Below, in pieces: positions 54,618 through 64,000 of a stretch of DNA of 64,000 nucleotides. Numbering within the stretch: the first letter of the stretch is position 1; every line of letters starts with the position of its first letter. Location of the stretch: contig NZ_JAPENY010000003.1 of NCBI RefSeq assembly GCF_026341825.1, forward strand, positions 1-64,000. Direction: 5' to 3'. Made by a program: the position numbers and the translations under genes. This DNA comes from Streptomyces sp. NBC_00620 (GTDB lineage Bacteria > Actinomycetota > Actinomycetes > Streptomycetales > Streptomycetaceae). Under the pieces are notes generated by a model. It was not told the DNA's origin, ran no database searches, and saw nothing but the letters and a program-made list of their open reading frames with translations.

Positions 54618-55188
54618 GGAAGGGCTCCTACGCGTGATGGTCGGATCGGTATGGAAATCCCCCGCCCCAATACGCAGCCGCGCCCCGGTGTGTTCAAACA
54701 ACTCATGGATTCATAGAAATCTCGTAGGGAGCAGCCGAAACCCCTGTCCCTGGCGCCACCGGCGGCGGACGGCGGGTGGCAGTGGGAGAGCAACTCGACG
54801 CCGATCGGCATCGGTTGGCGACCCACTGCCCCCGCGCCCGCCGGGACGCCGGATCGGACAGTCCGCCGGGAACAGCGGCATGGTGGCGGGACGGGGCTTC
54901 TGAGGTGCGGAAATGTTCCCAACGACCAGCCGCGGTGCACATCCCGTACACATCAGCCGGGACAAGGCTCGGCTCCATGGCGACAGATGTGCCGCGGTCA
55001 GTGATGGTTCGGTCGGGCCAATCGGGCTGCCGTTTGATGCCGGCTCAGGTCGCTTCATCGCGTCCCCCCATAGGTCGGCGCCCCCTCCGGACCGGCACCT
55101 GCCATGAGCGCGACAGATCATTCAGAAGGACGCGCACGCTATAGGAGCGGGGCCGGCTTGTGCCTGCGGGCATGGAGGCGAGCGGGCT
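54618..55188. other. 571-bp region without a recognisable gene
   Basis: It lies between the DUF1996 start and the end of the aldo/keto reductase gene. Open frames on both strands are of low-complexity GC type and lack ribosome-binding sites and recognisable motifs. It must hold the DUF1996 promoter, but no convincing promoter boxes were picked out. Confidence 0.5.
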
Positions 55189-56205
55189 TCAGCGGCGGCG
55201 CAGGCGTTTGTCGGTGATCGGCGGGGTGGGGTCGATGTAGAAGTCGCCGGGATTCACGTCGACGCCGGGCGGGACGATCTCGTCGATGCGGTCGAGGATG
55301 TCGTCGCCGAGTTCTACGTCCGCCGCGGCGAGGAGGTCGGTCAGCTGTTCGGGCCGGCGCGGGCCGATGAGTACGGCGGTGACCGCCGGATGGGCGCGGA
55401 CGAAAGCAGTGGCCAGATGAGGCAGCGGCAGCCCGGCCTCGGCGGCCAGCGCGGTCAGTTCGCGCACGGCGTCGGCCTTGGCCTTTACGCCTGGCTGGGT
55501 CAGGTCGAACATCTTCGCCCCCGCGCCGGCGCTGCGGTGCCCGGTGGTGGGATCCGCGCGGCCCGAGAGCCAGCCGGAGTTGAGCGGGCCGAAGGTCAGC
55601 ACGCCCATGCCGTAGCGCTGGGCGGTGGGCAGCACCCGGCTCTCCACACCGCGAGTGAGGATCGAGTACGGCGGCTGCTCGGTGCGCAAACGGTGGTGGC
55701 CGCGGCGTTCGGCCGTCCACTGGGCCTCGACGATCTCCTCGGGGGAGAAGAACGAGCCGCCGATGGCACGGACCTTCCCGGCCCGGACCAGGTCCGACAG
55801 GGCGCCGAGGGTCTCGTCGATGTCGGTGTGCGGGTCCGGGCGGTGCATCTGGTACAGGTCGATGTGGTCGGTGTCCAGGCGGCGCAGGCTGTCCTCCACC
55901 GCGCGGCGGATCCAGCGGGCCGAGCCGCCACCCCGGTTGGGGTCCTGGCCCATCGCCAGCCCGAACTTGGTGGCCAGGACGATGTCGTCGCGGCGGCCCT
56001 TCAGTGCCTTGCCCACAATCAGCTCCGACTCGCCGCCGGAGTACACGTCGGCGGTGTCGACGAGGTTGATCCCGGCGTCCAGCGCCGTGTGGATCATGCG
56101 GACCGACTCCTCGTGGTCGGTGTTGCCCATCGCGCCGAACATCATCGTGCCGAGTGCGTACTCGCTCACCGACATGCCGGTGCCGCCGAGAATCCTGCGC
56201 TTCAT
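55189..56205 (-). CDS. Aldo/keto reductase
   Basis: This 338-residue NADPH-type (alpha/beta)8 oxidoreductase has the catalytic set visible: Asp and Tyr in VDTADVYSGGESE, Lys in LATKFG, His in YQMHRPDPHTD. ATG 56205 has GGAGGTA upstream. A MmyB-like regulator gene lies divergently 142 bp away, so it is the likely target of that regulator. The substrate is unknown. Confidence 0.92.
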   Translation of the reverse strand: MKRRILGGTGMSVSEYALGTMMFGAMGNTDHEESVRMIHTALDAGINLVDTADVYSGGESELIVGKALKGRRDDIVLATKFGLAMGQDPNRGGGSARWIRRAVEDSLRRLDTDHIDLYQMHRPDPHTDIDETLGALSDLVRAGKVRAIGGSFFSPEEIVEAQWTAERRGHHRLRTEQPPYSILTRGVESRVLPTAQRYGMGVLTFGPLNSGWLSGRADPTTGHRSAGAGAKMFDLTQPGVKAKADAVRELTALAAEAGLPLPHLATAFVRAHPAVTAVLIGPRRPEQLTDLLAAADVELGDDILDRIDEIVPPGVDVNPGDFYIDPTPPITDKRLRRR

Positions 56206-56347
56206 GAGGGGTACCTCCAGGTGCGTGCTTGCCTTCCACCAGACGAGCACCGCTCACGGCCGGGGTGGGAGACCCGCTCTGACCGGAGGTCCAGCAAACC
56301 CCCTTTGGCGCAGCCACTCACCAGGTCACCCGGTCTACGGTGGTGAC

Positions 56348-57232
56348 ATGGCGCAGGAACCGAACAGCGAGCTGCGGGACTTTCTCCGCTCGCGCCGCGC
56401 GAGGATCACCCCCGAGGAGGCGGGCCTGGCACCCCACCCCGGCACCCGCCGCGTTCCGGGCCTACGGCGCGAGGAGGTCGCCCAGCTCGCCGGCGTCAGC
56501 GTCGACTACTACGTCCGCCTGGAGCGCGGACGCCACCTCAACGTCTCCGCGTCCGTCCTGGACGCGATCGCCCGCGCCCTGCGCCTCGACGATCTGGAGC
56601 GCGGCCACCTGTTCCGGATCGCCAAACCGGCCCGCACCCGTCCTCGCCCGCTGCCCCTGCAGCGCGTCCGCCCCGGTCTGCGCCTGCTGCTCGACAGCCT
56701 CACCGACGTCCCCGCCCTCGTCTACGGCCGCCGCATGGACGTCCTGGCCGCCAACGACCTCGCCCGCGCCCTGTACACGGACTTCGAGGCCCTGCCCGCC
56801 CGCGGCCGCAACATGGCCCGCCTGGTCTTCCTCGACGACCACTTCCGGACCCTGTACGCCGATTGGGAAGACGCCGCCCGCTCCATCGTCGCCTCACTCC
56901 GCCTGTACGCGGGACGTCACCCGCACGACCCCGCCCTGGCCGAGCTCATCGGCGAACTCTCCGTCCAGGACGCCGATTTCCGCCACTGGTGGGCCGACCA
57001 CGACGTGTTCCAGCGCACCCACGGCACGAAGCACTACCACCATCCCGTGGTCGGCGAACTCGTCCTGGGCTACGAAGCCTTCTCCCCCGCCGACGACCCC
57101 GAGCAGACCCTGGGCGTCTCCACCGCCGAACCAGGGTCCCCCTCCGCGGAACGCCTGAAGCTGCTGGCCAGCTGGTCCCGGTCCCCGGAGCACCCGGCAC
57201 CAGCCGCACAACCGGACGCCCCACGGCCCTGA
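56348..57232 (+). CDS. XRE-family regulator with MmyB-like ligand-binding domain
   Basis: This 294-residue protein has a helix-turn-helix at residues about 35-75 (VPGLRREEVAQLAGVSVDYYVRLERGRHLNVSASVLDAIARAL) and the C-terminal MmyB-type domain (DVPALVYGRRMDVLAANDLARAL, FRHWWADHDV, HHPVVGELVLGYEAF). In Streptomyces, such genes very often lie divergent from a short-chain or aldo/keto reductase and regulate it; the arrangement here fits. Confidence 0.9.
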   Translation: MAQEPNSELRDFLRSRRARITPEEAGLAPHPGTRRVPGLRREEVAQLAGVSVDYYVRLERGRHLNVSASVLDAIARALRLDDLERGHLFRIAKPARTRPRPLPLQRVRPGLRLLLDSLTDVPALVYGRRMDVLAANDLARALYTDFEALPARGRNMARLVFLDDHFRTLYADWEDAARSIVASLRLYAGRHPHDPALAELIGELSVQDADFRHWWADHDVFQRTHGTKHYHHPVVGELVLGYEAFSPADDPEQTLGVSTAEPGSPSAERLKLLASWSRSPEHPAPAAQPDAPRP

Positions 57233-57490
57233 AGCCGCTCGCCGCATACCGGGCCCAGGACCGCGCCGAGCAGGGCCCGGGTACCGGTCTCGACCAGGGC
57301 CATGACCGACAACAGCCGCTACGTCTTTGGTTCATTCGCCCGATTACGGCGACCATGGCCAGGAGCAGGAGCCCGTCCACGGACAGCGGCCACGACGAGA
57401 GCGCACAGAGGCCGAGCCCAAAGGGCTCCAACCGGCCAATAAGGCCAGGTCAGAGCCCTACCGGCAGACGAGTCGGGCGGTACGCCGAGA
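57233..57490. other. Intergenic region between XRE regulator and gap
   Basis: This is 258 bp between the ends of two convergent genes. No convincing gene or clear terminator hairpin was recognised. Confidence 0.4.
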
Positions 57491-58936
57491 TCAGGCCACC
57501 GGAACCGGATAGGTCGGGTACTCCACCCCGGACACGTGCTGGACGACGCGGATGACCTGGCAGGAGTAGCCGAACTCGTTGTCGTACCAGAGGTAGAGGA
57601 TCGCGTCGTCGCCCTCGACCTTGAGTGCCCCGGCGTCGATGATCGAGGAGTGGCGCGAGCCGATGAAGTCGCTCGAGACCGCGTCGGGGGCGCTGATGAA
57701 GTCGATCTGGCGCTTGAGCGGCGAGGTCAGCGACACGTCACGGAGGTAGTCGAGGACCTCCTCGCGGGTGGTCTCGCGCGCGAGCCGCAGGTTGAGGATC
57801 GCGATCGAGACGTTGGGCACCGGGACGCGGATGGAGCTGCCGGTGATCCTTGCCTCGAGGTCGGGCAGCGCCTTGGCGACAGCGGAGGCGGCACCGGTCT
57901 CCGTGATGACCATGTTGAGCGGCGCCGAGCGGCCGCGCCGGTCGGAATCATGGTAATTGTCCAGCAGGTTCTGGTCGTTGGTGAACGAGTGGACGGTCTC
58001 CACGTGGCCACGCAGGACGCCGTACTCGTCCGCCATCGCCTTCAGCGGCGGGACGATCGCGTTGGTGGTGCACGACGCGCAGGACAGGATCTGCTCGTCC
58101 GGCTTGATCATGTCGTGGTTCACGCCATGGACGACGTTGGGGACATCACCCTTGCCCGGCGCGGTCAGGACGACCTTGGCGATTCCGGGGCGGAGGTGCT
58201 TCGACAGGCCCTCGCGGTCGCGCCACCTGCCGGTGTTGTCGATGAGGATGGCGTCGTTGATGCCGTACGCCGTGTAGTCCACCGACGTCGGGTCGTCGGA
58301 GTAGATCACCTTGATCTCGTTGCCATTGGCGATGATCTTGCTGTTGGCCTCGTCGACGGTGATCGTGCCGTGGAACTGGCCATGGATGGAGTCACGGCGC
58401 AGCAGTGAGGCGCGCTTGACGATGTCCTGGCCGCCACCCTTGCGGACGACGATGGCGCGCAGCCGCAGGCCGTTGCCGGAGCCGGCCTTCTCGATGAGCA
58501 GGCGGGCAAGGAGGCGGCCGATGCGGCCGAAGCCGTAGAGGACGACGTCGCGCGGCTCGCAGCGGTCGGTCTTGTTGGCACCGGTGGCGCCGGCGACGGC
58601 CTGCGCGGTGAACTCCTCCACCGAGAGGCCGCTGTCGTCGGTCCGGTAGGTCGCGGCGAGCATGCCGATGTCGATCTGGGAAGGGCCGAGATCGAGCGTG
58701 GTGAGAGCCTGCAGGAACGGCAGCGTCTCGGTGACCGAGAGCTCCTCACCGGCGATCTGCCGGGCGAATCGGTGGGTCTTGAGGATGCTGACCACCGACC
58801 TGTTCACCAAGGAGCGGCTGTGCAGCAGGACCGTGACGTCCCGCTCCCGGTGCAGCTTCCCGATGACGGGGATCATCGATTCCGCGATCTCCTCGCGGTT
58901 TTTCCAGTTGGTGAACGAGTCGTCATTGACAGTCAC
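57491..58936 (-). CDS. gap: Glyceraldehyde-3-phosphate dehydrogenase, long actinobacterial form
   Basis: This 481-residue protein has about 125 N-terminal residues that are not part of standard GAPDH, then the NAD-binding YGFGRIGRLLARLL, the active site SCASCTTNAIVPPLKAMADE and the C-terminal WYDNEFGYSCQVIRV. This long form is a recognised paralogue beside the 330-residue glycolytic enzyme. It stands alone between an XRE regulator and the kinase genes. Confidence 0.93.
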   Translation of the reverse strand: MTVNDDSFTNWKNREEIAESMIPVIGKLHRERDVTVLLHSRSLVNRSVVSILKTHRFARQIAGEELSVTETLPFLQALTTLDLGPSQIDIGMLAATYRTDDSGLSVEEFTAQAVAGATGANKTDRCEPRDVVLYGFGRIGRLLARLLIEKAGSGNGLRLRAIVVRKGGGQDIVKRASLLRRDSIHGQFHGTITVDEANSKIIANGNEIKVIYSDDPTSVDYTAYGINDAILIDNTGRWRDREGLSKHLRPGIAKVVLTAPGKGDVPNVVHGVNHDMIKPDEQILSCASCTTNAIVPPLKAMADEYGVLRGHVETVHSFTNDQNLLDNYHDSDRRGRSAPLNMVITETGAASAVAKALPDLEARITGSSIRVPVPNVSIAILNLRLARETTREEVLDYLRDVSLTSPLKRQIDFISAPDAVSSDFIGSRHSSIIDAGALKVEGDDAILYLWYDNEFGYSCQVIRVVQHVSGVEYPTYPVPVA

Positions 58937-59044
58937 AGGTTCATCTTTCGAGCTAGGAGGCGCTCATATGCTAATCCCCCGCCGCTTCGAACTTTCAGGC
59001 GGTGTCACCTGAGCGGTACGCCGCGAGCTGCGCCTTTGCCGGGA

Positions 59045-61225
59045 TCAGGTCTTCTTGACCTTGTCGTAGCGGCCGAGGAAGCGTGGGGTGCCGTTCTCCA
59101 CACGGTGGAGGAACAGGCCGTCGATCCAGTGGAACGCACCGGTCACCGCCTCGAATTGGATGGTCTTGGCGAGCCCCTTGTAGGTGGTCGCACGGAGCCT
59201 GCGCACCATGGCGCCCCGCTCGGCCTCGACGCTGCCCAGCTCGCGCAGGCCCTGAGCGACGAAGAGCAGTGCGTCGTACGCCTCCACCGCGAAACGCCCG
59301 ACGGTGCTCACCCCGAAGCGCTTCCGGTAGGCCGTCACAAAACGCGCCGCGGCCGGCAGCGCGGCCGGGTCGACGTAGGTCGTGCTGATGATCCAGCCCT
59401 CGGCCGCCGGGCCCGCCTCCGTGAGGAACGCCGCCTCCAGGACCGGTTCCGGCGCCATGCGCGTGCCCCGGAAACCGGCCTCTTCCAACGCGCGGGCGCA
59501 CCGGGCGGCCCGGTGCGGTGAGACTCCCCCGTACACCACTGCCTCCGCCTCGGCGGCGAGCACGGCGGCGGCGACCGGGCCGAAGTCCTCGCTGTCCGCG
59601 GGGACGACATGGGTGGTGGTGGTGCCATCGGCGGGCGGGAACGCGGCCAGGTCCTTGACGATCTGCCAACTCGTGCGGCTTGCCGCCCTGTCGTCGATGA
59701 GGGCGGTCCTACGGCTCTTCTCGACGTGGGTGAGGTAGTGGATGAAGGGCGTGGACAGAACACTGTCGCCGGCCCTGATCTGGAAGAACGCGCGGGTGGA
59801 GGTCTTGGAGTACACATCGTTGCCGGACGACACGGTCACGATGGGCAGCAGGGCCTTCTCATAGCGGGCAATGGTCGCCTCCATCGCGGCATCGCCGGTC
59901 GGGCCGATGACGGCGCACACGTCGTGGTCCGCAACGAACCTTGCGGCCACGTCCTCGGCCCGCTTCGCCTCCCCCGCGTCGTCAAGGACCTTCAGCGCCA
60001 GGTCGAACGTGCGGCCGTCACGGGAGCGGGAGTTGAAGTCCTCCACGGCCAGCCGCGCTCCCCGCTCCTGTGCCCGGCCGATCGCCTTGCCCGTTCCCGA
60101 CAGGTCCGCGTGCAGCCCGATGACGTACCGGGGCAGTGGTCCGGAGCCCGTCGCACCTTCGCTGCCGGTCGTGGGCCTGGAGGCGGCCCAGGCCGCCAGT
60201 CCTCCGCCGGTCAGGACCACTCCCGCCGCCGAGCTCAGCATCAGCAGGCGCCGCCGTGAGAGGGCGGGCCGCTCCGGCGGCAGCATGAGCGTGACCGGCC
60301 CGGGGTCGGGCAGGGCAAGGACGGCGGCCGAGCGTTCCGCGATCAGCCGGGGCAGCGTGGCCGGCAGCCAGTCGCCGTCGGGTTCGCCCCCACCGGCAAG
60401 GGTGTCTCCCACCTCCTGCGCGGTGGGTCTGGCCCGCGGGTCCTTGGCCAGGCAGTCGGTCAGCAGCGGGACCAGGGCCCACGGTACGGCGTCCAGGTCC
60501 GGTTCCTCGTGGACCGTACGGAAGATGATGGCGGCCGGAGTGCCGGTCCCGAACGGGCGGCGGCCGGTCGCCGCGTACGCCAGGACACAGCCCAGCGAGA
60601 AGATGTCGCTCGGCGGGCCGATGTCACGGCCCTGCCCCCGCGCCTGCTCAGGCGAGAGATAGCCGGGCGAGCCGATCACCACGTCACTCGCGGTCAGCGC
60701 TGTGGCACCGGTGGAACGAGCGATACCGAAATCGATCAACCGAGGCCCGTCCAGGGCGAGTAGAACGTTGCCCGGCTTGACGTCCCGGTGCACCAGGCCC
60801 GCGGCGTGCACCTCGGTCAGCGCCTCGGCCAGCCGGGCTCCCAGGGCGCATACCGAGTGGTGCGGCAACGGCCCGTGCAGCGTGACGGCCTCGGCCAGCG
60901 ACGGGCCCGGCACGAAGGCGGTCGCCAGCCAGGGCTCGCGGGCCGCCGGTTCCGCCGCGGTGACCGGTACCACCCACCGGCCGGTGAGCCCGCTCGCCGC
61001 CTCGGCCTCGCGCCGGAACCGGGTCCGGAAGTTATGGTCGGCCGCGTACTCGGCGCGGATCACCTTCAGCGCGACCAGCGCCCCGCCCGTCGAACGGGCC
61101 AGGTAGACCACGCCCATGCCGCCCGCGCCGAGCCGGCCGAGCAGCCGGTAGCCGCCGACGAAGGGCGGGTCGCCCGGCTTGAGCGCGTGCACTGCTGCGT
61201 GCCCCTCCGAGTGGATCCCGCTCAC
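59045..61225 (-). CDS. Ser/Thr protein kinase with extracellular LivJ-type sensor domain (1)
   Basis: This 726-residue protein has an N-terminal cytoplasmic kinase (residues about 25-280): glycine loop RLGAGGMGVV at 31-40, Lys54, HRDVKPGN at 146-153 and DFG at 165-167. One membrane helix follows at about 326-348. The rest (about 365-710) is a periplasmic-binding fold of the branched-chain amino-acid type (YVIGLHADLSG, GARLAVEDFNSR, VCAVIGPTGDAAMEATIARYE). An outside ligand could thus control the kinase. It begins two bases after the stop of its paralogue, so the two are one operon. Confidence 0.93.
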   Translation of the reverse strand: MSGIHSEGHAAVHALKPGDPPFVGGYRLLGRLGAGGMGVVYLARSTGGALVALKVIRAEYAADHNFRTRFRREAEAASGLTGRWVVPVTAAEPAAREPWLATAFVPGPSLAEAVTLHGPLPHHSVCALGARLAEALTEVHAAGLVHRDVKPGNVLLALDGPRLIDFGIARSTGATALTASDVVIGSPGYLSPEQARGQGRDIGPPSDIFSLGCVLAYAATGRRPFGTGTPAAIIFRTVHEEPDLDAVPWALVPLLTDCLAKDPRARPTAQEVGDTLAGGGEPDGDWLPATLPRLIAERSAAVLALPDPGPVTLMLPPERPALSRRRLLMLSSAAGVVLTGGGLAAWAASRPTTGSEGATGSGPLPRYVIGLHADLSGTGKAIGRAQERGARLAVEDFNSRSRDGRTFDLALKVLDDAGEAKRAEDVAARFVADHDVCAVIGPTGDAAMEATIARYEKALLPIVTVSSGNDVYSKTSTRAFFQIRAGDSVLSTPFIHYLTHVEKSRRTALIDDRAASRTSWQIVKDLAAFPPADGTTTTHVVPADSEDFGPVAAAVLAAEAEAVVYGGVSPHRAARCARALEEAGFRGTRMAPEPVLEAAFLTEAGPAAEGWIISTTYVDPAALPAAARFVTAYRKRFGVSTVGRFAVEAYDALLFVAQGLRELGSVEAERGAMVRRLRATTYKGLAKTIQFEAVTGAFHWIDGLFLHRVENGTPRFLGRYDKVKKT

Positions 61226-61227
61226 AG

Positions 61228-63399
61228 TCAGACCTCGGAGGGGGCTTCACCGAGGAAGCGGAACCGGCCGCCCTCGACCTGGTGGAGAAATATGCCCCAG
61301 CCGCTGAACTGGCCATCCGTCGCCCTGAAGGCGAACTGCTTGGTGATGCCTTTGTAGGTGCTCTTGCGCAGCAGGCCCACCAACTCACTGCGCCCCGGCG
61401 GACGTCCGCCCTTCGTGGCCTTCACCAGCTCCTGGACGACAAGGTTGACGGTGTCGTACGCCTCGGCGGCGTAGTAGCCGGGCGCGGCACCGTAGCGCTT
61501 GCGGAAGGCGGCGGTGAAGGCCGCCGCCGCGGGCACGGCGGAGGGGTCGACGAAGGAGGCGGTCAGCACCCATCCCTCGGCCGCGTCCCCGGCCAGCTCC
61601 AGGAACTCCGGGTCGACAACGGCCTGCGAGGCGAGTCTCGGCCTGTCGAAGCCGACCGCCGCAAGTTCCCGGGCCACCCGGGCCGCTCCCTGGGCGTAGC
61701 CGGCGTAGACGAAGGAGCCGATCCCCGCCCTCAGCATGTCGGCGATGACGGGTCCCACGTCGTCCGTGCCCGCCGGGATCACCCGGGGGTAGGCCGGCCG
61801 GCCCAGGTGGCGCAGCATGGTGGCGGTGATCGAGGCGGACTCCTGGGCGTACGTCTGCGCGGTGCGGTCCTGGAGCAGGCCGGCGCGCTGCGTCCCTTTC
61901 TGTCCCATCAGGTAGATGCCGACCGGGAGGGCGAGGGCGGCGTCGCTGGGGCGGCAGTGCACGAAGGACCGGTACTCCTCCGAACTCAGGATCAGGCCTC
62001 CGGCCGAGACGTTCAGCAGCGGCAGCAAGGCCTCGTCGTACGCGCCGAGGACCGCGTAGGCCGTCTCGTCGTTGGTCGGGCCGAGTACGGCGAGGACATC
62101 GGCGTCCTGGATCAGCTTCTTGGCCGCGGCCGGTGCCTTCGCCGCGCTGCCGCCGTCGTCCACGGTCTTCAGAGTGAGCTCGAAGGGCTTGTCCTTGCGG
62201 GAGTTGAACTGCTCGACCGCCAGCCGTGCGCCCCGCTCCTGTGCCTCTCCCGCCGTCCGCTGCGCGCCGCTCAGATCGGCCTGCACTCCGAGGGCCCAGC
62301 GGCGGGCCTGCGGCGCGGAGGTTCCCGAGTCGTCCTCGTCACGCAGTGCGGCCCAGGCCGCGGCTCCGCCGGCCGCCATGAGTACCGCCGCGCCGGAGGC
62401 CAGTACGAGCAGGCGTCGCCGGCTCGGCTTTGCCTGCTCCGTGTCCTCGGGTGTTCCGGCCGCGGTCGGCTCGATGTCCGGGAGCGCGAGCATTTCGGCG
62501 GAGCGGTCGGCGATTGCCCGTACGACGTCCTCGGGCAGCCAGTCGAGCTGTCCGCCTTGCGGGACGGCGTCCTCGACCAGCAGCACCGCGCCGATCTGGT
62601 CGGCCGTCGGACGGTCCGCCGGGTCCTTCGCGAGGCACAGGCGCAGCAGTGTCAGCAGCTCGGTGCCTTCAGTGTCCTCCTCGACTTCGATACCGTCCAG
62701 GTCGGGTTCGTCGTGGACCGTGCGGTAGAGCAGCGCGTCCGCCGTGCCGATGCCGAACGGCGGACGGCCACTCGCCGCGTACGCCAGCAGGCAGCCCAGC
62801 GAGAAGATGTCACTCGCCGGGCCGACGGCCGCGCCGCGTGCCTCGGCCTGCTCGGGTGAGAGGAAGCCGGGCGTGCCGACGACCAGGTCGGGCGAGGTGA
62901 TCGCGGTCTCGTCGGTCGCGCGGGCGATCCCGAAGTCGATCAGGCGCGGACCGTCCACGGCGAGCAGGACGTTGGCGGGCTTGACGTCGCGGTGGACCAG
63001 CCCGGCGGCGTGCACCTCGCGCAGTGCGGCGGCGAGCATCCTGGCCAGGACTTCCACGCTCCGGGTAGGCAGCGGGCCGTGACCGGTGACCGCTTCCTCA
63101 AGGGAGGGGCCGGGCACGAAGGCGGTGGCCAGCCAGGGCGCCGCCGCGTCCGGGTCCGCGCCGGTGACCGGCACCGCCCAGGGGCTGGTCACCCGGCGGG
63201 CCGTCTCGACCTCACGGCGGAACCGGGCGCGGAAGTCCGGCTCGTCCGCGTACTCGGCCTGGATGACCTTGACGGCGGCCAGCGTCCCGGCCTCCGTACG
63301 GCCGAGGTAGACCACGCCCATGCCGCCCGCGCCGAGCCGGGCCAGCAGCCGGTGTCCACCGATCGATGCGGGGTCGGTGGGGAGCAGCGGCCCGCTCAT
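61228..63399 (-). CDS. Ser/Thr protein kinase with extracellular LivJ-type sensor domain (2)
   Basis: This 723-residue paralogue of the next gene has the same architecture: glycine loop at 21-30, Lys44, HRDVKPAN at 136-143, DFG at 155-157, membrane helix at about 328-352, then the binding domain (WALGVQADLSGAQRTAGEAQERGARLAVEQFNSR, VLAVLGPTNDETAYAVLGAYDEALLPLLNVS). The sensor halves differ more than the kinase halves, suggesting different ligands. Its ATG overlaps the stop of an upstream partial gene (ATGA). Confidence 0.93.
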   Translation of the reverse strand: MSGPLLPTDPASIGGHRLLARLGAGGMGVVYLGRTEAGTLAAVKVIQAEYADEPDFRARFRREVETARRVTSPWAVPVTGADPDAAAPWLATAFVPGPSLEEAVTGHGPLPTRSVEVLARMLAAALREVHAAGLVHRDVKPANVLLAVDGPRLIDFGIARATDETAITSPDLVVGTPGFLSPEQAEARGAAVGPASDIFSLGCLLAYAASGRPPFGIGTADALLYRTVHDEPDLDGIEVEEDTEGTELLTLLRLCLAKDPADRPTADQIGAVLLVEDAVPQGGQLDWLPEDVVRAIADRSAEMLALPDIEPTAAGTPEDTEQAKPSRRRLLVLASGAAVLMAAGGAAAWAALRDEDDSGTSAPQARRWALGVQADLSGAQRTAGEAQERGARLAVEQFNSRKDKPFELTLKTVDDGGSAAKAPAAAKKLIQDADVLAVLGPTNDETAYAVLGAYDEALLPLLNVSAGGLILSSEEYRSFVHCRPSDAALALPVGIYLMGQKGTQRAGLLQDRTAQTYAQESASITATMLRHLGRPAYPRVIPAGTDDVGPVIADMLRAGIGSFVYAGYAQGAARVARELAAVGFDRPRLASQAVVDPEFLELAGDAAEGWVLTASFVDPSAVPAAAAFTAAFRKRYGAAPGYYAAEAYDTVNLVVQELVKATKGGRPPGRSELVGLLRKSTYKGITKQFAFRATDGQFSGWGIFLHQVEGGRFRFLGEAPSEV

Positions 63400-64000
63400 T
63401 CCGGCGCCTCCAGTTCGCTCTCGACGAGGCTCAGCATCTGGCCCGTTCCCTGGTTCAAGGCGGCGTCGACCTCGTCCTCGGTCCTGCCCTCGGCGCCCCT
63501 GCCGACGACGGCCACGGTGACCTGGGCCACCCGGCTCTGCACCCAGTAGTAGTAGTGGGGGCCGCCGAGTTCGTCGCTGTAGTACTTGCCGCTCTCTGTG
63601 AGCGTGTCCTCGGAGTTGAAGTTGCCCAGCGCGCCGTAGCCCGCCCCCTGGGAGAGTAGATCGCTGATTCGCTCGCCCTGGCGCAGCTGCTGGTCGGGGC
63701 AGCGCAGCGCCTCTTCGAGGGTCTCGGCCATCTCCCAGTCGGCGTCCTTCGCGGTGCGGTGCACGGTGACGACGGCGGCGACGCGGATCGGGCCCTTGCC
63801 GTCCTCCGCGGGCAGTTCGCTGTAGCGGGTGAGGGTCGCGAGCACCGTCGCGGGCAGCGGCTCACGCTCCCAGACGCAGTTCGCGTCGAGCACGGGCCAC
63901 TTGCCGGGTTCACTCTCGTACGGGCTGCGTCTGACGAAGCCGGGGCCCCAGTTGACAGGCGCCGCCGCGACGGCTCGGGCCAGGCGCAGGGCCTCCGCGG
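63396..64000 (-). CDS. Partial gene upstream of the kinases (5' end outside window)
   Basis: About 200 C-terminal residues are visible, open to the window edge (AEALRLARAV ... NWGPGFVRRSPYESEPGKWPVLDANCVWERE ... HYYYWVQSRVAQVTVAVVG ... SLVESELEAPE). The pattern of a soluble beta-rich domain with a spaced Cys pair (NCVWE, RCPDQ) resembles extracytoplasmic lipoprotein or PknH-like sensor domains, but no family can be named. Overlap with the kinase start makes it the first visible gene of that operon. Confidence 0.65.
   Translation of the reverse strand, partial: AEALRLARAVAAAPVNWGPGFVRRSPYESEPGKWPVLDANCVWEREPLPATVLATLTRYSELPAEDGKGPIRVAAVVTVHRTAKDADWEMAETLEEALRCPDQQLRQGERISDLLSQGAGYGALGNFNSEDTLTESGKYYSDELGGPHYYYWVQSRVAQVTVAVVGRGAEGRTEDEVDAALNQGTGQMLSLVESELEAPE

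Noticed and set aside
54711..55121. 136-residue open frame on the minus strand in the 571-bp gap
   Set aside because: No ribosome-binding site and no recognisable domain, and overlapping frames of similar length exist on both strands.

Overview
The window is GC-rich actinobacterial DNA and almost certainly comes from a Streptomyces chromosome. Supporting signs are the G/C-biased third codon positions, the family content (DUF1996 protein with an LAxTG sortase signal, GPP34 protein, SpoIIE/MASE1 proteins, 481-residue GAPDH, kinase/substrate-binding-protein fusions) and overlapping ATGA gene couplings. From memory, the paa, pgm and gap genes have counterparts in one arm region of the S. coelicolor chromosome, so an arm location is likely; this is inference.

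The dominant feature is a head-to-tail tandem amplification with a 17,212-bp period that fills the first 40,651 bases. The window opens inside one copy (1-6227), continues through two complete copies (6228-23439 and 23440-40651), and then runs into unique DNA. All predicted proteins are identical between copies, so the amplification is recent or an assembly product. The right edge lies inside paaA. At each internal copy-to-copy junction the 3' part of paaA is joined in frame to the 5' part of a sugar ABC-transporter lipoprotein gene, giving a 667-residue chimera. Only the last copy has an intact paaA with its own promoter. The left end of the array lies outside the window.

Contents of one unit, read rightward from the junction: truncated sugar-binding lipoprotein (-); secreted six-hairpin-type glycosidase (+); TetR regulator (+); GPP34 protein (-); YbfB/YjiJ-type MFS transporter (-) with a muconolactone-isomerase-like protein (-), divergent from a LysR regulator (+); a broken GH99-like/fascin-like glycosidase gene (-); a secreted DUF5666/PepSY-like protein (+); a tRNA-Pro-like 3'-end remnant and a strong terminator; an SDR oxidoreductase and an NTF2-like protein (+); a GH88 hydrolase (-); then paaE, paaD, paaC, paaB and paaA' (-). 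The TetR promoter and the SDR promoter share the same 14-base palindromic operator.

From 40,652 the phenylacetate catabolon continues in single copy: the paaA promoter, paaH, paaF, paaJ and paaN (-), then divergently paaI, paaK and a PaaR-like TetR gene (+). TetR-type palindromes sit at the paaA promoter and between paaN and paaI. Together the genes cover activation of phenylacetate to its CoA thioester (PaaK), ring epoxidation (PaaABCE with PaaD), ring-cleavage aldehyde oxidation (PaaN) and beta-oxidation (PaaF, PaaH, PaaJ), with PaaI as a rescue thioesterase.

The rest is ordinary single-copy arm sequence: phosphoglucomutase; a MASE1 membrane protein with a SpoIIE phosphatase; a degenerate Fic/antitoxin pair; a large wall-anchored DUF1996 protein; an aldo/keto reductase divergent from an XRE regulator; a long GAPDH; and two tandem paralogous Ser/Thr kinases with extracellular LivJ-type sensor domains, preceded by a partial gene that runs off the window.
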